A stretch of DNA of 37,381 nucleotides, from the NCBI GenBank assembly GCA_945907085.1, contig CAMDSS010000001.1, forward strand, positions 1 to 37,381. The letters run 5' to 3'. Each line of letters starts with the position of its first letter. The first letter of the stretch is position 1. The notes under the pieces are model-generated. The model did no database searches. It was not told the DNA's origin and worked only from the letters and a program-made list of their open reading frames with translations. Made by a program: the position numbers and the translations under genes. Positions 9,701-17,288 of this stretch are shown here, one piece after another. This DNA is from Cyanobium sp. NIES-981. GTDB lineage: Bacteria; Cyanobacteriota; Cyanobacteriia; PCC-6307; Cyanobiaceae.

Positions 9701-12700
9701 GCAGCAGGGGTTGCCAAGGGCCTTGGGCAGCCTGCGGTTGGATCAACCGCTGAAGCTGAACGAGGCGCCAACACAGGCGAGCGGGCACCACCGTTTGCAG
9801 GTGCACTATCGCCCCGGTGCCCTGGAGTTTCACAGCCGTGGCGATGGGGTTGATTCGGGGGGCTGGCAGCTCCACGGCACGGCTTCCTTGGAGGGCGTCG
9901 ACGCAATGAGCGCTGGTGACTGCCCCCTGGTATCAGCAAGCCCGCCACCGGGCGCTGAGCCTGTGGATTTGGAGGGCTTTTACGCGGCCCTGGCCCAGGT
10001 GGGCCTGGCCTACGGTCCGTGTTATCGGGGGTTGGCCCGATTGCAAATGGCGAATGGCCAGGCCTGGGCTGAGCTGATCCGACCCGCTGGGGGCCACGAC
10101 CGCGGCCTATGGGATAGCTGTTTCCAGGCTGTGGCAGTGTTGCTCGATCACTTGTCCCGCCAGGGGCAGTTGCTCCTTCCGGTGGGCCTGGAATCCCTGT
10201 GGTTTGGCCAGCAGGCCCTTCCCGACCACTTCTTCTGCCAGGTGACGCTGCAGCCGAGTTCTGAACCGGCTTTTGTGCTTGCCGATCTGTTGCTGCACGA
10301 CGGGGCCAAGCCCTTGGCCTGGATTCGGGGTTTTCGGCTGCGGCGCCTACCCCGCCAGGCCCTGGAGTGGCTGTTCCCCCTCAAGCAGGAGGAGGCCCAA
10401 ATCAGCCCTAGTGAGTGGCTGTTCGAATCCAGCTGGCAAGAGGCTGTTGGTTCGAACGAGGCTCTGGGCTCGCAAGCCACTGCTGGCTCGCAGGACGCCG
10501 CCCCTTTCGAGCACCACTCCATCTCGCCAGAACGCATCGACTTGGCCGGCCCCATCCCGGCCGGCGTCGAACCCTTGCTGATCTGGCCCGATCTGGCCCA
10601 GCCGGGTGCCACTGCGATAGGCCTCTGCGCCCAGCTGTTGCGGCTCGCCCAGGCCCTCGCCCAAGCCCCGGCCCGGCCCGTGTGGCTGGTGCTGGAAGGG
10701 GCTGGCGCTTTGCCTGGCGACCAGACCGGAGCGCTCGCTGGAGCACTGGCGGGCTTTGCCCGCTCAGCGGCCTTGGAGCAACCCGCCCTGGGTTGGACGG
10801 TGTTGCATCTCGCGGCAGGCGAGGCTCCCGCCATGGCCGATTGGCCTGCCCTATGGGCCCTTGGCCAGCGGGAACCGCTGCTGGCCTGGCGCGATGGCAA
10901 GCCCTGGGTGCAACGGATCCACCCCCTGGCGGATGCCCCTTTCCGGATGGCAAGCGGTGCCTTGGGCAGCTTGGAAAGCCTGCATCCGGCCCCCTTGAGG
11001 CGCCAAAGGCCTGGCCCTGGGGAACTCGAAATCGCCGTGGAAGCCACCGGACTCAACTTCCGCGATGTGCTGAATGGCCTTGGGCTCTTGGCTGCCTACA
11101 GCTTGGAGCTGGGCCTGGCTCCAGGGGCGCAGATGCCCTACGGCGGCGAATGCGTGGGCCGGGTGGTGGCGGTGGGAGAGGGCATCGATCCCGCTTTGGT
11201 GGGCTCACGCCAGTTGGCGGCCCTGGCGGTGGGCAGCTTGGCCAGCCATGTGGTGTGCCGGGGGGAGCTGTGTGTGCCATTGCCTGAGTCGCTGGATCCA
11301 GCCCTGGGGGCCAGTCTCAGTACGGCATTTCTGACGGCGATTTACGGCCTGCAAACCCTGGCTGGCCTGCGGGCTGGTGAAACGGTGTTGATCCATGCCG
11401 CCGCCGGTGGGGTGGGCCAGGCCGCCCTGCAGGTGGCCCGACGCTGCGGTGCCCGGGTGTTTGCCACCGCCAGTGCGGCAAAGCAGGCCGGCCTGTTGGA
11501 CCAGGGGGTGGAGGCCGTGTTTGATTCCCGCAGCCTCGACTTCGCCGAGCAGCTGCGCAGCGCCACCGGTGGTCGGGGGGTGGATGTGGTGCTCAACAGT
11601 CTGAAAGGCGACTGGGTGGAGGCCAGCTTTGCGGCGTTGGCGGAGGGCGGCCGCTTTGTGGAACTGGGCAAGATCGAGATTTGGAGCCGGGCAGAGGCGG
11701 CCCAGCGGCGCCCCGATGCCCGCTATCTACCCTTCGATTTATTGGAGGTGGCAGCGGCCGTGCCTGGCATGGTGCGGGCCCTGCTGCTCGAGCTGCTCGA
11801 CGACCTGGCGGCCGGCCGCTATGGGCCCATCCCTCTCCAGACCTTCCCGATTGAGCGCAGCGTGGAGGCCTTCCGGCTGATGGCCCAGGCCCGCCATGTG
11901 GGCAAGGTGGTGATCACCCAGCCCGAACGCCAGGCGCCTTGGGGGATCCAACCCCAGGCCACCTATCTGGTGAGCGGGGCGTTCGGCGGGATCGGCCGCC
12001 AGCTCTGCCAGTGGTTGGCCAGCCAAGGTGCCCGCTCCTTGGTGTTGGTGGGCCGCCGCAGCGACCAGGCCTTGCTTGATGGGCTCACGGCAGCGGGTGT
12101 GGCCTGTGAGGCGGTGGTGATCGATCTTGATGGAGGCTCGCCGGAGCCGTTAGTTGCCGCCTTGCGCGGCAAGCTTTTGGCCGGGGTGTTCCACGCCGCT
12201 GGCGTGCTGGATGACGGCCTGCTTGAGGCCCAAACCCCAGCTCGCCAGGCCGCGGTGCTGGGGGTTAAGTGGGGCGGGCAGCAGCTCCTGGAGCAGGCCT
12301 GCCAGGCGGCGGGTTGTCGGCCGGAGTTTGGCGTGGTCTTTTCCTCCATGGCGGCCTTGCTGGGGTCGCCAGGCCAAACCAGCTATGGGGCCGCCAATGG
12401 GGCCCTCGATGGTCTTGCGGCGCAACAAGGTCGAAACAACCACCATGACCAGGTATGGCCGATGGTTTCCCTGCAGTGGGGCCCTTGGGCGGGGGCGGGG
12501 ATGGCAGAAGGGCTGGAACGCCGCTTCAGCGCCTTGGGGGTAGGGCTGTTGGTGCCGGATCGGGCCTTCGAAGCGCTGGGCCTGGTGCTCGAGCGTGGCC
12601 GCAGCGGCTGTGTGGCCGTGCTCAACAACGATTGGCCGCGGCTGGCGGGCCAGCTGGGCCATCGCCAGGCGAGCGTGCTGCAACCCCTGCTGGTGGCGGC

Positions 12701-14255
12701 TGGGTGGGCTCGGCGCGATGGGGCAGAGGGCCAGGCCCTGCGTCTTCAGCTTGCCGATCTGGATGGGGAGCAGGCCAACGCTGTGGTGGTGGGCGCGTTG
12801 CAGCGGCGGTTGGCGGCGGTGATGGGTTTGGCCGATGCCGGCAGCCTCGATCCGGGCGATTCCCTGTTTCACATTGGCCTTGATTCGCTGATGGCCGTGG
12901 AATTGGCTGCGGGAATCCAGCGCGATCTCGGCGTGAAGCTCGAGCTCGAATCCTTGGCCGGTGATCCCAGCCTGGAGGTGCTGGCGGCGGTGGTGCTTGA
13001 GGGGCTGGTGGATCCCCAAGGCGGCGTCGATCGCACCCTCAACCTTGGTCAGGAAGCCCAGCTGCGCAGCTCCTGGAGCTTGCCAGGGGCCGCTGCTTTG
13101 GCGTCCGATCCCGGAGCCATCTCGCCAGGGAGTGCTCCCCCTGGCGAAGCGATGTTGCTGACAGGGGCTTCCGGTTTTCTTGGGGCCTACCTGCTGGCCG
13201 GCCAATTGGAGCGCTGGCCTGAGTTGCAGGTGCGTTGCCTGGTGCGGGCCCAGGACGCCCCAACGGGGATGGAGCGGATCAAGGCCAACCTTGGCTGCTA
13301 CGGGTTGTGGCAAGAGGCTTGGGCCAGCCGGCTGGTGGCGGTGCCGGGGGATTTGGCCCAGCCCCGGTTTGGCCTGTCGGACGGGGCTTTTGCAGACTTG
13401 GCCCGCGGCCTGGGGGGCATCCTCCACAACGGCGCCCAGCTCAGCCAGATGGCCTCCTACAGCCAGTTGGAGGCGGCCAATGTGGGTGGCACCCACACGG
13501 TGCTGGAGCTGGCGGTCCATGGCCAAGCCCCTGGGCCGGTGCCGATTCAGTTGATCTCCAGCGTCGCGGTCTTCGAGGCGGCGGCCTACCGCAACCAGCC
13601 GGTGCTGGAGAGCGACGATGTGGCCGAATGGCGCGGCATCCATGTGGGCTATTCCCAAACCAAATGGGTGGGGGAACGATTGGTGTTGGCGGCGGGAGTG
13701 GCTGGTCTTCCGGTCACGGTGTATCGCCCCCCCCTGATTGGCGGCCACTCCCGCACCGGCGCCTGGCATCAGGATGATCTGCTGCACCGGCTGTTGCGGG
13801 GTTGCCTGGCCCTCGGCATGGCACCGGATGTGCCCTGGGAGCTGGATCTGGTGCCCGTCGACTACGTGGCCGATGCGGTGACGGCCTTGGCCTGGACTCC
13901 CCAGGCGGTGGGGAAGAACTACCACCTGCAGCATCCCCAGCCGATGCTGCTAGCCGACCTGCTCAACCAGTTGATCGCCCACGGGGCCCCGCTGGAACTG
14001 GTCTCCATGGAGCGCTGGCTGGAGGCGATCGGCGCCGATCCCGCCAACCCCCTTTATGGGATCCGGGCCTTCTTTGTGAGGCGCTGGGGCGAGGAGCAGC
14101 TCACCTATCCCGAGCTCAACCAGGCGGGGGTGCGGGCCCGGCCGAGTTGTGCTGTCACAGCTGAGGCCTTGGCCGCCCTTGGGGTGCGCTGCCCCGGTTT
14201 CGAGGCCTTGATGGCCCCCTATGGCCGCAGCCTGCTTACCGGCGTTGCTTCGTGA
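6759..14255 (+). CDS. Type I polyketide synthase, KS-AT-DH-ER-KR-ACP-thioester reductase
   Basis: A single 2498-residue fully reducing module starts at ATG 6759. KS: Cys179 in DTACSSS, His314 in HGTGT, His354 in GHSE. AT: Ser634 in GHSIGE, and HAFH at 733-736, the pattern usual for malonyl-CoA. DH: His959 in HRIRGQVVFP (HxxxGxxxxP) and Asp1119 in DSCFQ. ER: LNFRD from 1432 and the NADPH site AAAGGVGQ from 1547. KR: GAFGGIG at 1740-1746 with Ser1863, Tyr1876 and Asn1880. ACP: Ser2043 in GLDSL. The terminal reductase has GASGFLG at 2136-2142 and Tyr2298/Lys2302 in YSQTK, so the chain should leave as aldehyde or alcohol. No methyltransferase, loading module or docking region is seen. The module may act iteratively or elongate one fatty acid. 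The stop overlaps the next gene. Confidence 0.96.
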   Translation: MPEPIAIVGIGCRLPGGVNSAEAFWDVLREGRDLITEIPPDRWDLNLHYDPDPTRPLTQHVKRGGFVDGIDQFDAAFFGITPREAVCMDPQQRLLLEVAWQAVEDAGQPLEALQRKAIGVFMGISSSDYSSLLWASRERFVTPNNEPFVLPGNTGCIAANRLSYFFDFKGPSFTVDTACSSSLVAVHLACESIWRGESEAALAGGVQALIHPGIQMSFCKAGLLAPDGRCKSFDASADGYVRSEGAGVVVLKPLAAAEAAGDSVYAVIHGSAINSDGRSNGMVAPNARAQMACVRAAFARAEIDPSATQYVEAHGTGTRQGDPIELRALGTVFGEGRPEGEVCRVGSVKTNLGHSETAAGITGLIKAALCVAKRQLPPSLHCRQPNPSVDFSALKLEVQTNLEPFPYPERPAVVGVSSFGFGGTNAHVVLADAPRQASPLRFGAQMPLQLIALSARSTPALAELAADLVKQMQAKPSLKLADLAASLNLGRTPFRQRAVCLAADKAQLMGQLQALVAGRPSRQDSLQVGLASRRPGKLAWLFTGQGSQALGMGQALLAHPVFNEAMTRVASLLDPHLKRPLLALLVPPAGEEAEAARLLNQTGFTQPALFAVGYGLSQLWQSWGVEPDLLMGHSIGEVLAAHLAGVFSLEDAARLVAIRGRLMQALPSDGGMAALLAGPERVEALLARHREISVAAYNGPSNTVVAGPIAALRALLANAEQLGLDGRILPVSHAFHTQAMAPMLEAFEQELRQLSFMPPNKPLVSNLTGRLAGPEVAQPDYWCDQVLSPVCFAEGVETLVAQGAQVFLEIGARPTLIGMARQCQVNPSLAYWPSLVPGKSDWQMLVTSLGGLWRSGFAVDWAAFHRPFPHRRVSVPGYPFQRQRYWWSRQGEEVAPASFWLDHLGITEVRAPAESLRPASQNKTERLRKSERLERLDLPGELAIYQVGLTCEGSDLGDHRIRGQVVFPAAGFITAALDGLEQQGLPRALGSLRLDQPLKLNEAPTQASGHHRLQVHYRPGALEFHSRGDGVDSGGWQLHGTASLEGVDAMSAGDCPLVSASPPPGAEPVDLEGFYAALAQVGLAYGPCYRGLARLQMANGQAWAELIRPAGGHDRGLWDSCFQAVAVLLDHLSRQGQLLLPVGLESLWFGQQALPDHFFCQVTLQPSSEPAFVLADLLLHDGAKPLAWIRGFRLRRLPRQALEWLFPLKQEEAQISPSEWLFESSWQEAVGSNEALGSQATAGSQDAAPFEHHSISPERIDLAGPIPAGVEPLLIWPDLAQPGATAIGLCAQLLRLAQALAQAPARPVWLVLEGAGALPGDQTGALAGALAGFARSAALEQPALGWTVLHLAAGEAPAMADWPALWALGQREPLLAWRDGKPWVQRIHPLADAPFRMASGALGSLESLHPAPLRRQRPGPGELEIAVEATGLNFRDVLNGLGLLAAYSLELGLAPGAQMPYGGECVGRVVAVGEGIDPALVGSRQLAALAVGSLASHVVCRGELCVPLPESLDPALGASLSTAFLTAIYGLQTLAGLRAGETVLIHAAAGGVGQAALQVARRCGARVFATASAAKQAGLLDQGVEAVFDSRSLDFAEQLRSATGGRGVDVVLNSLKGDWVEASFAALAEGGRFVELGKIEIWSRAEAAQRRPDARYLPFDLLEVAAAVPGMVRALLLELLDDLAAGRYGPIPLQTFPIERSVEAFRLMAQARHVGKVVITQPERQAPWGIQPQATYLVSGAFGGIGRQLCQWLASQGARSLVLVGRRSDQALLDGLTAAGVACEAVVIDLDGGSPEPLVAALRGKLLAGVFHAAGVLDDGLLEAQTPARQAAVLGVKWGGQQLLEQACQAAGCRPEFGVVFSSMAALLGSPGQTSYGAANGALDGLAAQQGRNNHHDQVWPMVSLQWGPWAGAGMAEGLERRFSALGVGLLVPDRAFEALGLVLERGRSGCVAVLNNDWPRLAGQLGHRQASVLQPLLVAAGWARRDGAEGQALRLQLADLDGEQANAVVVGALQRRLAAVMGLADAGSLDPGDSLFHIGLDSLMAVELAAGIQRDLGVKLELESLAGDPSLEVLAAVVLEGLVDPQGGVDRTLNLGQEAQLRSSWSLPGAAALASDPGAISPGSAPPGEAMLLTGASGFLGAYLLAGQLERWPELQVRCLVRAQDAPTGMERIKANLGCYGLWQEAWASRLVAVPGDLAQPRFGLSDGAFADLARGLGGILHNGAQLSQMASYSQLEAANVGGTHTVLELAVHGQAPGPVPIQLISSVAVFEAAAYRNQPVLESDDVAEWRGIHVGYSQTKWVGERLVLAAGVAGLPVTVYRPPLIGGHSRTGAWHQDDLLHRLLRGCLALGMAPDVPWELDLVPVDYVADAVTALAWTPQAVGKNYHLQHPQPMLLADLLNQLIAHGAPLELVSMERWLEAIGADPANPLYGIRAFFVRRWGEEQLTYPELNQAGVRARPSCAVTAEALAALGVRCPGFEALMAPYGRSLLTGVAS

Positions 14256-15550
14256 TTGGGCTTGGGATTTCCCAAGGGCTTTGCGGCGCATTGCTGGCCA
14301 CCTTTTTGGTGCAGCTGGGGCTCACCCAGCGCTTTGCCGCCGTAGTTCGCCGCCGGCTCCAGCAGCGGCCAGTGCTGACCACCCCTGCTCCGGCGGCCGA
14401 GGTGGTGCTGTGTTTGCGGGGCGTTGATCCGAGCTTGCAGGCGGCCTTGGCTGCCCTGGGGGGCCAGCTTTATCCGGGCCCCTGGCGCCTACTGGTGGTG
14501 GTGGATTCGCTCGAGGATCCCAGCTGGCCCGTGGCGGAGGAGGTCTTGAGCCAGTTGGAGGCTTCAGGCCAGGCGAGTTGGCAGGGGGTTCGGCTGATTC
14601 CGCTGGCGGCCAGGCCCGAATCGGGATCGCTCAAAAGTGCCTCCTTGCGCCAGGCTTTTGGGGTGTTGCATCCCAGCACCGAGTTGGTGGCCCTGGTGGA
14701 TGCCGATGCGGTGGTGGCTCCGGGGTGGCTGGCGGCGTTGGCGGCGGGTTGCGGCCAGGTCGGGGTGGGGGCTGTTTCGGGCAACCGCTGGTATGAACCA
14801 GCCCAGGGCGGTTTTCAAGGCAGTGGCCCGGGCATGGTGCGGGCGATTTGGAATGGGGGTGCCCTGGTGCTGATGACCCTGTTGGGCATTCCCTGGGGTG
14901 GTTCGCTGGCGATCCGACGCGAGTTGATTGAGCCCAGTGGTTGGCGCCAGGTGCTGGCCACCAGCCTTTGCGAAGACACCGCCCTGCCGAAGCCCCTAGC
15001 AAGGGTGGGCTATTCCTACCAATTCCGTCCCGAGTTGATCGCCCTCGATCGGGATGATTCCATTCGCCTGAGGCCCCTCGTTCGCTGGATTGCCCGCCAG
15101 TTGCTCACGGCCCGGTTGCACCATCGGGCCTGGCCCCTGGTGGCTTTGCATGGCCTGGGCAGCTTGGTTCTACTGCTGGCCTGCTTGGTGGTGGTGGCGA
15201 CCCTGCTGCTGCAGGGGCAGCCGCTTGAGGCAGGCGTGCTTGGGGCTTCCCTGGTGCTTTACGAATTTGGCTGTGTGGCTTTGCTGCTGTGGATCGGGCG
15301 GGTGGCCGCCTCGGGCCTGGAGCGCCTCGGGGGAGGGTTGGGTTCCAACGAAAGCCCCAAGGGATTGGCTCGTCGGGTGGCTAAGGGCTTTGAAGACGTC
15401 TGGCGCCTGCTGCGCTGGTTGCCGCTCGCCCAGCTGGTGTACGGCATGGCCACGGTGCGAGCGGCTTTGGCCTGGCGCGTTGAGTGGCGGGGTGTGATCT
15501 ATCGGGTGCGGCGCGGGGGTGTAGCCATGGTCAGCGGCCCTTCTCGATGA
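14252..15550 (+). CDS. Membrane glycosyltransferase family 2 / ceramide glucosyltransferase-like
   Basis: The 432-residue protein starts at GTG 14252 inside the stop of the polyketide synthase (GTGA), so translation is coupled. An N-terminal hydrophobic helix is followed by a GT-A fold with a DAD motif (Asp150 and Asp152) and an acidic pair Glu241-Asp242 in LCEDTALP. The latter is the position of the catalytic base in processive and ceramide-type GT2 enzymes. A RPLVRW segment follows, close to the (Q/R)xxRW motif. Two or three membrane helices lie in the C-terminal third (about residues 290-350). This layout fits a glycosyltransferase acting on a membrane lipid. A second glycosyltransferase in the operon implies a product with at least two sugars, which is inference. 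Its end overlaps the convergent gene by 20 bases. Confidence 0.85.
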   Translation: MIGLGISQGLCGALLATFLVQLGLTQRFAAVVRRRLQQRPVLTTPAPAAEVVLCLRGVDPSLQAALAALGGQLYPGPWRLLVVVDSLEDPSWPVAEEVLSQLEASGQASWQGVRLIPLAARPESGSLKSASLRQAFGVLHPSTELVALVDADAVVAPGWLAALAAGCGQVGVGAVSGNRWYEPAQGGFQGSGPGMVRAIWNGGALVLMTLLGIPWGGSLAIRRELIEPSGWRQVLATSLCEDTALPKPLARVGYSYQFRPELIALDRDDSIRLRPLVRWIARQLLTARLHHRAWPLVALHGLGSLVLLLACLVVVATLLLQGQPLEAGVLGASLVLYEFGCVALLLWIGRVAASGLERLGGGLGSNESPKGLARRVAKGFEDVWRLLRWLPLAQLVYGMATVRAALAWRVEWRGVIYRVRRGGVAMVSGPSR

Positions 15551-16124
15551 GTCGCTTGAGGATCGCCATCGATTGGAGCAGGTTGGCTTCGCTGAGCTCG
15601 AAATAGAGGGGGCGGACAAAATTGGGCGCCATCGGATCCACCTGGATCTTGTGGCGCAACAGCACTCCGCCAGCCACGGGAGTGATGGTCCAGCTGCCTT
15701 TGAGTTGGCGGATCTGCTCACTGTTGATCAGGCTGTAGCTGAGCTGGCGCGGCGCGCTTTCCTGCATGGCCAGGGTGGCGGTGACGCGCAATCCAAAGGT
15801 GTAGGGCGCTTGGTAGGTCTGGCGGAGCACCAGGCTTGTGCCTTTGCGGCTCAAGACCTGGGCTTCTTGGATGTCGGGCATCACGCCTGCCATGGCGCCG
15901 TAGTTGGTGAGCACCTGCCAGGCCCTTTGGGGAGAGGCCGCCACAAAGACAGAGGCTGTGTAATTTCCTTGGCTTCCTTGCAGGCTTGGTTTGCTGGTCG
16001 TTGTGCTTTTTTGAGGTGGGCTCGTTAGCGGCGCAGCCTGGACGGATAGAAATGGCGCCGACATCCATGCAGCTAAAATTAATACCGTTGCAGCTACCGG
16101 CTGGATCAGGGCAGAGTGCAGCAA
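15531..16124 (-). CDS. Exported SRPBCC / START-like lipid-binding protein
   Basis: From the TTG ending at 16124 the product is 197 residues with a signal peptide (PVAATVLILAAW then SAPFLSVQA) and a Ser/Thr/Pro linker. A SRPBCC domain spans about residues 55-195 and is recognised by the pattern VAASPQRAWQVLTNYGAMAG near its start and LLRHKIQVDP near its end. That pattern is typical of the COQ10/polyketide-cyclase branch (PF03364). These folds bind hydrophobic ligands. A later in-frame ATG ending at 16074 is an alternative start, but it removes the helix. The frame is open further upstream without homology. It converges on the glycosyltransferase with a 20-base overlap and is divergent from the hydrolase. 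A role in carrying or modifying the lipid product is inferred. Confidence 0.72.
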   Translation of the reverse strand: MLHSALIQPVAATVLILAAWMSAPFLSVQAAPLTSPPQKSTTTSKPSLQGSQGNYTASVFVAASPQRAWQVLTNYGAMAGVMPDIQEAQVLSRKGTSLVLRQTYQAPYTFGLRVTATLAMQESAPRQLSYSLINSEQIRQLKGSWTITPVAGGVLLRHKIQVDPMAPNFVRPLYFELSEANLLQSMAILKRLIEKGR

Positions 16125-16181
16125 TTGGCTTCTATAAAGCAGCAAGAAGGTTACGAACCTCAGGGGCAGATCCCTCGCAGG

Positions 16182-17288
16182 ATGGTTTTCCTGAGTGGCT
16201 TTGATCCACGGGGGGCCTCCTTTTACTACCGCCTGTTTGCCGAACAGTTGCGGCGCTATCAACAGCGGGGTGATCGAAGCTTTGAGCTGGAACGGCGCCG
16301 CCAGGCCGATCGTCTCTTGAGCCGCTGGCAGGTGCTGGAAGCCGGCCAGCCCCAGCTGGATGTGTGTTTTCTGCGTTGGGATGACATCGCCCGTGAGCAT
16401 TGGCCCCGCCAGCCCCTGGTGCTGCTTTGGGATGGCCTGTTTGTCTATGGCTGGTACCTGCTCGGTGGCGGGATCGTGCGCATTGGTCGGTTGTCGTGGC
16501 GGGTGGCGCTTTGTGGTTTGTATCCGGCGCTGTTTGTTTTGCTGGCTCTCGGCAGCGGATTGGTGCTGGCCTCGGCACTGGCGCAGGGCTTGGCTTTGGC
16601 CGGTTTGGGCTGGGCTTTGGTTGGGCTGGTGCTTGCCGTTTGGCTAGGTGCGGCTTGGCAACTGGCCGAGCGGATCGGGGTGGTGTGGCTGTTTCGCTCG
16701 ATTCGTTTCACCCATGGGCTGGCGCGGGCCCGGGATACCACCCTGCGGCAGCGGGTGGAGGAGCTGGCCGAGAGGTTTTTGGAGCTGGAGGAGCAGGACC
16801 CCGCCGATGAGGTTTGGCTGGTGGGCCACAGCAGTGGCTCCTTTGTGATGGCGATGCTGGCGGCCGAGCTGCGGCGGCGGGGCACCTGGCCAGCCTTGGC
16901 TGGTCGTTTGCGGATGCTGAGCTTGGGTCAAAACCTGGCCAATTTGGCGGTGCATCAAAAGGCCACGGGCTTTCATGCTGATCTGGGTTTGGTGGCCGAG
17001 GAGCCGCGGGTGCCTTGGCTTGATATCACCTCCCCCGACGATTACCTCTGTTTTGCAGGGGTAGATCCCTATGCAAGTTGTGGGGTGCCTTGCCAGGGAG
17101 AGTCCTATCCCGAGTTGCGCTTGATTCCCTTGGCCCAGCGCCAACAGCTCACCACGTGGTGGGCTTTAGTGAGCCATCAATTTGATCTGCATTTCGAATA
17201 CCTGCGCACGGCTGAGCCTGGCCAATCTGGGGGCTTTGACTTGTATGAATTTTTGCTGGCTCCTGTTGGGGGAGGCGGCAAAATTTGA
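16182..17288 (+). CDS. Membrane-associated alpha/beta hydrolase
   Basis: The 368-residue protein begins with MVFLSGFDPRGASFYY, an oxyanion-type loop of alpha/beta hydrolases. Two hydrophobic membrane segments follow at about residues 90-155. The nucleophile motif GHSSG has Ser217 at its centre. A late Asp or His for the triad is plausible within SPDDYLCF and VSHQFDLHF, but this was not proven. A GTG at 16116 in the same frame is an alternative start and would overlap the divergent gene. The stop overlaps the P450 start, so the two are translationally coupled. It may hydrolyse or transfer an acyl group on the polyketide-derived lipid. That is inference, as related proteins are mostly uncharacterised. 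Confidence 0.6.
   Translation: MVFLSGFDPRGASFYYRLFAEQLRRYQQRGDRSFELERRRQADRLLSRWQVLEAGQPQLDVCFLRWDDIAREHWPRQPLVLLWDGLFVYGWYLLGGGIVRIGRLSWRVALCGLYPALFVLLALGSGLVLASALAQGLALAGLGWALVGLVLAVWLGAAWQLAERIGVVWLFRSIRFTHGLARARDTTLRQRVEELAERFLELEEQDPADEVWLVGHSSGSFVMAMLAAELRRRGTWPALAGRLRMLSLGQNLANLAVHQKATGFHADLGLVAEEPRVPWLDITSPDDYLCFAGVDPYASCGVPCQGESYPELRLIPLAQRQQLTTWWALVSHQFDLHFEYLRTAEPGQSGGFDLYEFLLAPVGGGGKI

Noticed and set aside
8118..9875. Long open frame of 585 residues antisense to the PKS
   Set aside because: It is a mirror of the high-G+C coding strand, with no recognisable domain and low-complexity composition. The sense strand has a perfect PKS.
10600..11000. Possible methyltransferase domain between DH and ER
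   Set aside because: No SAM-binding GxGxG motif was seen. The region has the features of the structural half of a split KR.
12150..13934. Long open frame of 594 residues antisense to the PKS
   Set aside because: Same reason: codon-bias shadow of the KR, ACP and reductase domains.
6759..14255. Heterocyst glycolipid synthase (HglE-type) as the exact identity
   Set aside because: Known hgl genes split these domains over several proteins and belong to filamentous species. Shared logic is possible, but the name is not supported.
16125..16400. N-terminal extension of the SRPBCC gene
   Set aside because: The extension overlaps the divergent hydrolase gene and precedes a clear signal peptide, so a later start is better.
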